From Desulfovibrionaceae bacterium UBA3823 (GTDB lineage: Bacteria; Desulfobacterota; Desulfovibrionia; Desulfovibrionales; Desulfovibrionaceae): a stretch of DNA of 7,840 nt. A model generated the notes under the pieces. The model worked only from the letters and a program-made list of their open reading frames with translations. It was not told the DNA's origin and did not search any database. Shown here one piece after another: positions 1-4,647 of this stretch; positions within the stretch are counted from its first letter, which is position 1; each line of letters starts with the position of its first letter. A program made the translations under genes and the position numbers. Location: positions 1 to 7,840 of the forward strand of contig DFDR01000184.1 in the NCBI GenBank assembly GCA_002369295.1, given 5' to 3'.

Positions 1-1073
1 GCTTCAACGAAAACGTTGCCCTCACTGCCTTCTGGGCCCGTCCCTTCAACGACAACTACGCCGGCGAAGGCGGCGGCCTGCGCGCCAGCTACATGGACAA
101 CGTCGACATGGGTGCCCTGGTCCTGCCCCTGACTTTCGACGGCGTCAAGGTGACTCCCTGGTTCGCTATGGCCGGCATTGGCCCCAACACGGACCGCGGC
201 GTGACGGCCCGCGGCGTGGACAACTGGGGCGCCATGGGCGCTGACGCCACCAGCCGCGAGCAGTTCCGCGCCGGCATGCTCCCCGCCTGGGGCGTCGTGG
301 GCTCCGACGGCCGCAGGGTCAACGACCGCAACTGCAGGCTGACCGAGTACGGCACTGCCTGGTGGGCCGGCATTGGCGGCGACATCACCTACTGGGATCC
401 CTTCCGCATCGCCTTCGACTTCGCGGCCGGCGGCGTCCAGTACGACAAGAGCCGCCTCAACCGCGCCGGCTGGCTGGCCTCCCTGCTTTTCGAGTACAAG
501 CTTGACTGGGGCATTCCCGGCCTCTACGGCTGGTACTCCTCCGGCGACAACAGCGACCTCGGCGACGGCTCCGAGCGCCTGCCCAGCATCTCCCTCGGCA
601 ACGGCAAGAACGCCTACTCCAGCTTCGTCTGGGACGGCAATCCCGACATCGCCCGCGAGTTTGTCATGGGCCACTCCATGGCCGGCACCTGGGGCATCGG
701 CGCCCGCCTGAAGGACGTGAGCTTCCTCGAGGACCTCAAGCACAGCTTCCGCATCAACTACATCGGCGGCACCAACAAGCACGGCCTGCTGAAGAAGCTC
801 CATAGAACTCCCACTGGCTTTGCCGCCAACCAGAGCGGCCTCGGCGTGGACTCCTTCTACCTGACCGACCTCGACTCTGCGATGGAATTCGGCCTGGAGA
901 CCACCTACAAGATGTACGAGAACTTCACGATCCGCTTCGACGCCGCCTACGTGGCCCTGTGGCTCGACGACAGCCGCAAGACCTGGGGGGGCACGCGCAT
1001 GAACGGCGCCGGCGGTTCCCGCGACGTGCGCGACTGCTGGAACCTCAGCGTCACCTTCGCCTATTCCTTCTAA
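1..1073 (+). CDS. Outer membrane homotrimeric porin, Desulfovibrio type (3' part only)
   Basis: The reading frame is open from base 3 to the TAA at 1071-1073, giving 356 visible residues; the start lies left of the window. The translation alternates short amphipathic strands rich in Trp, Tyr and Phe with Gly/Asn/Asp-rich turns, as in a transmembrane beta-barrel. It ends in Tyr-Ser-Phe, the C-terminal aromatic signature recognised by the outer-membrane assembly machinery. Segments such as GLETTYKMYENFTIRFDAAY resemble the last strands of the abundant porins of Desulfovibrio, usually about 450-500 aa, so roughly the last three quarters is present. Its expected role is passive diffusion of small solutes across the outer membrane. 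A run of seven G at 985-991 lies in frame and does not break the gene. Family assignment is by recognition of sequence style, not a search; the porin class is secure and the subfamily is likely. Confidence 0.88.
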   Translation, partial: FNENVALTAFWARPFNDNYAGEGGGLRASYMDNVDMGALVLPLTFDGVKVTPWFAMAGIGPNTDRGVTARGVDNWGAMGADATSREQFRAGMLPAWGVVGSDGRRVNDRNCRLTEYGTAWWAGIGGDITYWDPFRIAFDFAAGGVQYDKSRLNRAGWLASLLFEYKLDWGIPGLYGWYSSGDNSDLGDGSERLPSISLGNGKNAYSSFVWDGNPDIAREFVMGHSMAGTWGIGARLKDVSFLEDLKHSFRINYIGGTNKHGLLKKLHRTPTGFAANQSGLGVDSFYLTDLDSAMEFGLETTYKMYENFTIRFDAAYVALWLDDSRKTWGGTRMNGAGGSRDVRDCWNLSVTFAYSF

Positions 1074-1142
1074 GCCAGTCCGCTTCCCCAGGGCCTGCCG
1101 GCTTTGCCTCGGCTTAGCCCGCGGAAGCTTGCCCTATCGAGT

Positions 1143-1186
1143 CCCCCTTGGCCTTCTGCATGCAGGATCTGGCCAAGGGGGGCTTT
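1143..1186 (+). terminator. Probable terminator hairpin after the porin
   Basis: An 11-bp perfect inverted repeat pairs 1143-1153 (CCCCCTTGGCC) with 1171-1181 (GGCCAAGGGGG). The loop is 17 nt and itself contains the palindrome CTGCATGCAG. It sits 70 nt after the porin stop, as expected for an intrinsic terminator. The T tract behind it is poor (only TTT at 1184-1186), so termination may be partial or factor-assisted. Confidence 0.6.
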
Positions 1187-1216
1187 GGCGTCTATGATGA
1201 CCGCGGGGGAAGGCCG

Positions 1217-1245
1217 CGGAGGGCGCGCCGTGAAGGCGCCCTCCG
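1217..1245 (+). other. Perfect 10-bp hairpin in the porin-to-secreted-protein spacer
   Basis: Bases 1217-1226 (CGGAGGGCGC) pair perfectly with 1236-1245 (GCGCCCTCCG) around a 9-nt loop. No T run follows, so this is not a classical intrinsic terminator. It lies in the 272-nt spacer between the porin and the first secreted-protein gene and may be leader RNA structure. High GC makes chance stems common, so function is uncertain. I found no convincing promoter in this spacer. Confidence 0.35.
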
Positions 1246-1310
1246 GGGCTGGCTCCGGCCCCTGCCGCCTGGCCAGCCCGGCAGTCTTTCCCGCCAGTCC
1301 ATCCAGCCGC

Positions 1311-1340
1311 CTGTCGGCACTTCATCCCGACAGCAAGGAG
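1311..1340 (+). promoter_or_regulatory. Leader hairpin abutting the Shine-Dalgarno site
   Basis: CTGTCGG (1311-1317) pairs with CCGACAG (1327-1333) around a 9-nt loop. The stem ends one base before the AAGGAG ribosome binding site (1335-1340), which is followed by a 5-nt gap and the ATG at 1346. The stem does not cover the binding site, but its position could modulate ribosome access. The pairing and spacing are seen directly; a regulatory role is inference. Confidence 0.4.
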
Positions 1341-1345
1341 AAGCC

Positions 1346-1888
1346 ATGCAGCCTTTCCCCATCGCCCGCGACCTGTCCGCGCCAGTTCTGTCCGCACTTG
1401 CCCTGGCAGCCCTGCTTGCCGCGCCGGCGCAGGCCGACGTTCCCGAGCCCGAAAAGACGGTGCGCGAAGCCAGGGTGGCGTACTGGCACCAGGCCTATCC
1501 CGGCACCGCGCCCGCCATGGAGGCCTCGCTTTCGCCGGACGGCAAGGCCATGCACCTGCGCATCAAGGCTGGGGCGCCCGCATCCTACACCGTCTTCATC
1601 GACGGCAAGGAGGCTGCCAAGGGCCAGTTCGCGGGGCTCAAGGGCGGCGTCCGGACCGAGCGCATCGTCCTTGCCGGACATCCCGGGCAGGACGTGCGCA
1701 CCGTGCACGTCGACTACAGGCTTCGCGGGGTGGCGCGGCTCGAGGAGGGCCTGCGCGAGACGGGCGAGGAGATCGCCGGCTGCCTGCGCTCCCGCTACGG
1801 CTTGGCGCAGTCCGGCGGCAAGCCCGTCCTGAAGTCCCTCGGCTTGTCCGAAGAGGACGCGGACATCCTGCGCCTCTGCGGGATCTAG
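1346..1888 (+). CDS. Secreted two-cysteine protein, paralogue 1 (unknown function)
   Basis: 180 aa, function not recognised. The ATG at 1346 is chosen because AAGGAG lies 5 nt upstream and because it starts a clean signal peptide: a short charged N-region, a Leu/Ala-rich core at about residues 12-26 and an AQA|D cleavage site after residue 30. The frame stays open further upstream, to an ATG at 1148, but that part would run through the porin terminator and two hairpins and has no ribosome binding site. The mature part (about 150 aa) has a Trp-His pair, a PGTAPAME / SLSPDGK segment, an LKGGV motif and the run LRETGEEI before Cys146. Cys178 is third from the end. These two cysteines match in the next gene with identical spacing, so a periplasmic disulfide is likely. 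Length and strand-rich character would suit a small beta-fold periplasmic or secreted protein. It is 87 nt before its paralogue, probably in the same transcript. Confidence 0.82.
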   Translation: MQPFPIARDLSAPVLSALALAALLAAPAQADVPEPEKTVREARVAYWHQAYPGTAPAMEASLSPDGKAMHLRIKAGAPASYTVFIDGKEAAKGQFAGLKGGVRTERIVLAGHPGQDVRTVHVDYRLRGVARLEEGLRETGEEIAGCLRSRYGLAQSGGKPVLKSLGLSEEDADILRLCGI

Positions 1889-1975
1889 TCCGTCTTTTCT
1901 GCCATGCCCCCATGCCCGCCGGGCTCACGGCCGCCGGGCCCCCAGCTCTGCGGCGCCGCCCCCAAGGAGGAATCC

Positions 1976-2509
1976 ATGTCCAGCCATCCCCGCTTCGCCT
2001 GCCTGCTTTCGTGCCTCGTGGCCCTGGCCTTTGCCCTGCCTGCCCAGGCCGACATTGCCTCGCCGGAGCGCAATAGACGCAAGGCCGCCGTGTCCCAGTG
2101 GCACCGGAAGCATCCCGGCACCGTGCCGGCCATGGAGCTCTCCCTGTCGCCCGACGGCAAGACCCTCGCCGTGCGCTTCGTCACAAGGACGCCGGCCAGC
2201 TTTGCCGTCAAGCTGAACGGCAGGAAGCTGGCCAGCGCCGCCGTCGAGCAGCTCAAGGGCGGCGTCCAGACTGCGGCCATTCCCCTTGCCGGGCTTTCCG
2301 GCAGCCAGGGGCCGTGGGTGGTGCATGCCGACTTCACGCTTCGGGGCGTGCAGGCCGACGGGACAAGGCTTCGCGAGACGGGCGAGCGCATAGGCGGCTG
2401 CCTGCGCAAGCGCTTTGAGCTCGTCGAGAAGGGCGGAGCCCTCGGTCTGAACGAGCTTCAGCTCGACGGCGAGGACTACTTCTTCCTGCGCGGCTGCGGC
2501 ATGGAGTAG
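1976..2509 (+). CDS. Secreted two-cysteine protein, paralogue 2 (unknown function)
   Basis: 177 aa, function not recognised. The start at ATG 1976 follows a full-consensus AAGGAGG (1964-1970) with a 5-nt gap. The signal peptide has a hydrophobic core at about residues 7-21 and AQA|D cleavage after residue 25, the same site as in the upstream gene. The mature part aligns with that gene along its whole length, roughly two-fifths identical by eye. Shared blocks are WH..(5)..PGT.PAME.SLSPDGK, LKGGV.T, VH.D..LRGV, LRETGE.I.GCLR and a terminal CG. Cys142 and Cys174 are 32 residues apart, exactly as in paralogue 1. A few basic patches replace acidic ones, so the two may have diverged in binding partner. 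The Cys at residue 13 is inside the signal core; LLSC is a poor lipobox and too near the N-terminus, so a lipoprotein is unlikely. The pair looks like a tandem duplication. Confidence 0.82.
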   Translation: MSSHPRFACLLSCLVALAFALPAQADIASPERNRRKAAVSQWHRKHPGTVPAMELSLSPDGKTLAVRFVTRTPASFAVKLNGRKLASAAVEQLKGGVQTAAIPLAGLSGSQGPWVVHADFTLRGVQADGTRLRETGERIGGCLRKRFELVEKGGALGLNELQLDGEDYFFLRGCGME

Positions 2510-2849
2510 GGCAGCCGTGCCGGCGGGAGCCTGAGCGCGGTTGCGGGGAGAAGGCGCGCCTCTTTGCTCGTGCCGACTGGACTGCATCCGTTTTTCTGCC
2601 GGCAAAAGGGCAAGATCTTCCTCAATATTTTCTGAGTAGCCGTCTTTTTTGATCGCTGCGCGTGGCAGAGACGCTTCAGCCAGCATGGATTTCTCCCGTG
2701 CTCTGTACGCCGTGCGTCAAAATCCAGGGGGGCAGATCCCTGTCTTGGCTTTCCTGCAGTTCGGCTGGGCGAGAAGCATGTCCCATTTTCTCATCTCGCC
2801 GGTGAAAGAAGCGCTGTCGCGGGAAGAACGACTGCCGTGGCAGATATGC

Positions 2850-2878
2850 TTTCGATTAGCCTTGTGCAGGCATATGAT
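2850..2878 (+). promoter_or_regulatory. Candidate sigma-70 promoter (distal)
   Basis: TATGAT at 2873-2878 matches five of six -10 bases. With a 17-nt spacer the -35 is TTTCGA at 2850-2855, only three of six. It lies in an AT-rich patch about 210 nt before the ATG at 3089. The weak -35 makes this a tentative call. Confidence 0.25.
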
Positions 2879-2991
2879 TCACAGTTAAGCATAGTTCGTA
2901 TCGGCCTTGCATCATGCCGGCATCTGGAAGGCTGGGCAGGTGACTGTTCCGCTGTCCGGCAGCAAGAGGAGCGAAAAGTCGAGATTTGTTC

Positions 2992-3020
2992 TTGACGGAG
3001 AACCGAGCGAGAGATACATG
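2992..3020 (+). promoter_or_regulatory. Candidate sigma-70 promoter (proximal)
   Basis: TTGACG (2992-2997) matches five of six -35 bases. A 17-nt spacer leads to TACATG (3015-3020), which keeps only three of the six -10 bases. It is 68 nt upstream of the ATG at 3089, a suitable place to drive the ankyrin-like gene and possibly the HD and nucleotidyltransferase genes behind it. Confidence 0.3.
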
Positions 3021-3088
3021 GCGAGGCCACAGCATCGTCAACGTTTTTGCGCAAGCCTGCCTGCCGTCGGCATGAAGGAGCCTCCCCT

Positions 3089-3694
3089 ATGCATCGCACC
3101 GCCTCGCTGGCCCTTTCCGCCCTGCTTCTGGCATCGCTTCCCGTGCAGACGGGCGCAGAGCCTCTCGAACGCCTGTCGGCGGCCGAGCCCTTTGACATCG
3201 TGTCTGCGGCCCTGCGCGGTTCAGAGGACGACATCAACACGGTGCTGGCCCGCTCGTCCAGGATCTTCGTCATGAAGATACGCAACGGCGCCACCATCGA
3301 CGCCAGGGACGTCGCCGTCTTCTATGCCCTCTTCTGCGACAGGCCTGAAGCTGCCAGGCTCATGCTGAAGCGCGGCGTCGGCCTGCGCTATGACGAACTG
3401 ATCTTCATGCCCCCGATGGAAGCGTCCTGCAAGAAAGAGCCGAGCACGGAAAGCGCCCGCAGGGAAATCATTGAAGCGGAGAAGGCGCTGCTGGTGGGCG
3501 GGGACGCCATCGGCGAAAGGCCGGGCAGGATCGTCTTCGCCGACCTGTCGCCGGGATCGCTGGACGTGATCCTCGAGTTCGAGCGCGACTACTGCAAGGC
3601 CAAGTCCTCCACGGGACAGCCCCTGCGCCAGCACCTCGAGGGGAGAAAGGACGCCGAGGCCTGCCTGAAGGTTTACGAGGCCCGCTGCCAGTAG
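3089..3694 (+). CDS. Secreted cysteine-containing ankyrin-like protein
   Basis: 201 aa. The ATG at 3089 has AAGGAG at 3075-3080, 8 nt upstream, and begins a signal peptide (hydrophobic core about 7-19, likely cleavage after Ala23 in QTGA|E). Upstream in-frame starts have no such site. Residues about 34-58 (FDIVSAALRGSEDDINTVLARS) and 74-99 (DVAVFYALFCDRPEAARLMLKRGV) read like two degenerate ankyrin helix pairs, with the small-residue/Leu spacing but without the TPLH hallmark. The C-terminal half is helical and charged. There are five cysteines (83, 114, 169, 192, 200), so at least one disulfide in the periplasm is plausible, with one left unpaired. It may be a protein-binding periplasmic factor, like other small secreted ankyrin proteins, but no enzymatic motif is seen. 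The next gene begins 40 nt after its stop, suggesting co-transcription, although a functional link is not obvious. Confidence 0.8.
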   Translation: MHRTASLALSALLLASLPVQTGAEPLERLSAAEPFDIVSAALRGSEDDINTVLARSSRIFVMKIRNGATIDARDVAVFYALFCDRPEAARLMLKRGVGLRYDELIFMPPMEASCKKEPSTESARREIIEAEKALLVGGDAIGERPGRIVFADLSPGSLDVILEFERDYCKAKSSTGQPLRQHLEGRKDAEACLKVYEARCQ

Positions 3695-3734
3695 CCTGGC
3701 CGGCCGCAGGACCTCCGCCGAGGCGCGCGAATCC

Positions 3735-4397
3735 ATGCATCCCTTTGCCAGCAGACTGCTTTCGGCCGCCAGGCCGTCGCTCGTCCTGCGCGAGGCCTTC
3801 AGCAGGGGCCCCCTGCCTGCGCTGCCGGCGCTTGCCGCCATGCCCGGCATCCCTGCAGGGCCGGCGGCCTACCATTCTGGCTCGGTGCTCGACCACGTGG
3901 CCAGGGTCATGGACGCCGTGGCAGGCGACAGCCTCGCCGTGTGGCTGGCCTTCGTGCATGACGCGGGCAAGCTCGAGACGCCGCCTGAGATTCTGCCGCA
4001 CCACTACGGCCACGAAGCGCGCGGCGAAGCGCTGGCCGGCGTCTGGGGCCGTCTGCTGGAGCTGCCGCGGGCCATGGCCGCCTGCGGGAGCATGGCTGCC
4101 AGGGAGCACATGAAGGCGGGCCGCTACCGCGCCATCCGGCCCGGCACACGCTACGATCTGCTTCTGGCCGTCGCCTCGCACGGGCCGGCCTGCTTCTCGG
4201 CCTTCTGGAAGCTCGCCGACGCCGACTCCAAAAGCGACGTCAGCAGGCAGGCTCTGGCCGACTGGGCCAGGGTCAAGGACTTCCTGGCCAAGGCCCGCGA
4301 GGATGGCGCCGGCGGGGCGGACGCAAGAAGCAGGGAAAGGCTGCGCCAGGAAGGCATCCGGGTTCTCCTGGCTGGGCAGGACGTTTCGGACGCATAG
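3735..4397 (+). CDS. Stand-alone HD phosphohydrolase, CCA-adding-enzyme type
   Basis: 220 aa, no signal peptide, expected cytoplasmic. The region from residue 28 onward reproduces the HD part of bacterial multifunctional tRNA CCA-adding enzymes: a proline-rich lead-in (PALPALAAMPGIP), YHSGSVLDHV, then FVHDAGK with the signature His75-Asp76, TPPE, and HHYGHEARG with His93. Likely metal ligands are His54, His75, Asp76, His93 and possibly His125; an ADADSKSD segment later in the chain (from about residue 160) may supply the last acid. In the Escherichia coli CCA enzyme this domain has 2',3'-cyclic phosphodiesterase, 2'-nucleotidase and phosphatase activities. Here the nucleotidyltransferase and tRNA-binding parts are absent. 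The start at ATG 3735 has only a weak GAGG (3720-3723) 11 nt upstream; Met36 is a less likely alternative because it has no binding site. A double nucleotidyltransferase follows downstream. Family is confident; substrate is inferred. Confidence 0.85.
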   Translation: MHPFASRLLSAARPSLVLREAFSRGPLPALPALAAMPGIPAGPAAYHSGSVLDHVARVMDAVAGDSLAVWLAFVHDAGKLETPPEILPHHYGHEARGEALAGVWGRLLELPRAMAACGSMAAREHMKAGRYRAIRPGTRYDLLLAVASHGPACFSAFWKLADADSKSDVSRQALADWARVKDFLAKAREDGAGGADARSRERLRQEGIRVLLAGQDVSDA

Positions 4398-4647
4398 CCT
4401 GCTGTTCAGGTCCGAACACGCATCCGCCGTCCCGGGCGCCCGTCAGGAGTCCTTCGGGGCCGGCTGCGCATCGTGTGTCCCGATCGCAAGCAGGCATGGA
4501 TGCCGGGACGCCCTGCCGGATCTGGCGGACTGCCGGAACGGCTGCGGAAGTCTTGACGCTGCGCCGGCTTGCATGGCAGCCACAGCAAGGCGCTGCAGGC
4601 GGAGCCTGCTTTCGGCAGGCTGCGCCCAGCCCTTCAGGAGGCGTTCC
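4398..4647 (+). other. 250-bp spacer between HD and nucleotidyltransferase genes
   Basis: The frame of the downstream gene stays open through this spacer, back to an ATG at 4303 inside the HD gene. That extension has no ribosome binding site and an unstructured Cys/Arg/Ala-rich translation, so it is treated as non-coding. Two inverted repeats are visible: GTGTCCCG (4475-4482) with CGGGACGC (4504-4511, one G-T pair), and the hairpin listed at 4599-4625. Neither is followed by a T run, so transcription may continue from the HD gene. Confidence 0.45.
4599..4625 (+). promoter_or_regulatory. Leader hairpin before the double nucleotidyltransferase gene
   Basis: AGCCTGC (4603-4609) pairs with GCAGGCT (4615-4621) around a TTTCG loop. 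After a G-G mismatch the stem continues for 3 bp (4599-4601 with 4623-4625). It ends 10 nt before the AGGAGG at 4636-4641. There is no T run behind it. It could be a translation-modulating or transcript-stabilising element; function is inference. Confidence 0.35.

Larger units (their letters stand above)
2510..3088. other. 579-bp gene-poor spacer of lower GC
   Basis: No open frame here has a good ribosome binding site and a coding-like composition. The longest plus-strand candidate (2649-2888, 79 aa) has no signal peptide, motif or GC-rich third positions. Base composition is clearly more AT-rich than the flanking genes, for example around 2618-2665 and 2841-2900. It contains two candidate promoters (listed separately) facing the secreted ankyrin-like gene. 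I saw no tRNA-like or obvious terminator structure after paralogue 2; an unannotated small RNA cannot be excluded. Confidence 0.5.

Noticed and set aside
1148..1345. Upstream extension of secreted paralogue 1 from an ATG at 1148
   Set aside because: That ATG-proximal stretch is inside the probable porin terminator, and the extension would bury the signal peptide in the middle of the protein.
2618..2632. Palindrome TGCCGGCA flanked by T and A runs after paralogue 2, considered as a terminator
   Set aside because: The palindrome has no loop bases, so it cannot form a proper hairpin, and it lies over 80 nt after the stop codon.
2791..3297. Minus-strand frame of 168 aa across the AT-richer spacer
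   Set aside because: It overlaps the start and signal peptide of the ankyrin-like gene, has no convincing ribosome binding site and is rich in Arg/Ser/Ala as random frames are here.
4553..4576. TTGACG at 4553-4558 as a promoter for the nucleotidyltransferase gene
   Set aside because: No -10-like hexamer occurs 16-18 nt downstream.
4303..4647. N-terminal extension of the nucleotidyltransferase back to an ATG at 4303
   Set aside because: It would overlap the HD gene by 95 bases, has no ribosome binding site and adds an unstructured Cys/Arg-rich segment. AGGAGG before the ATG at 4648 marks the start.
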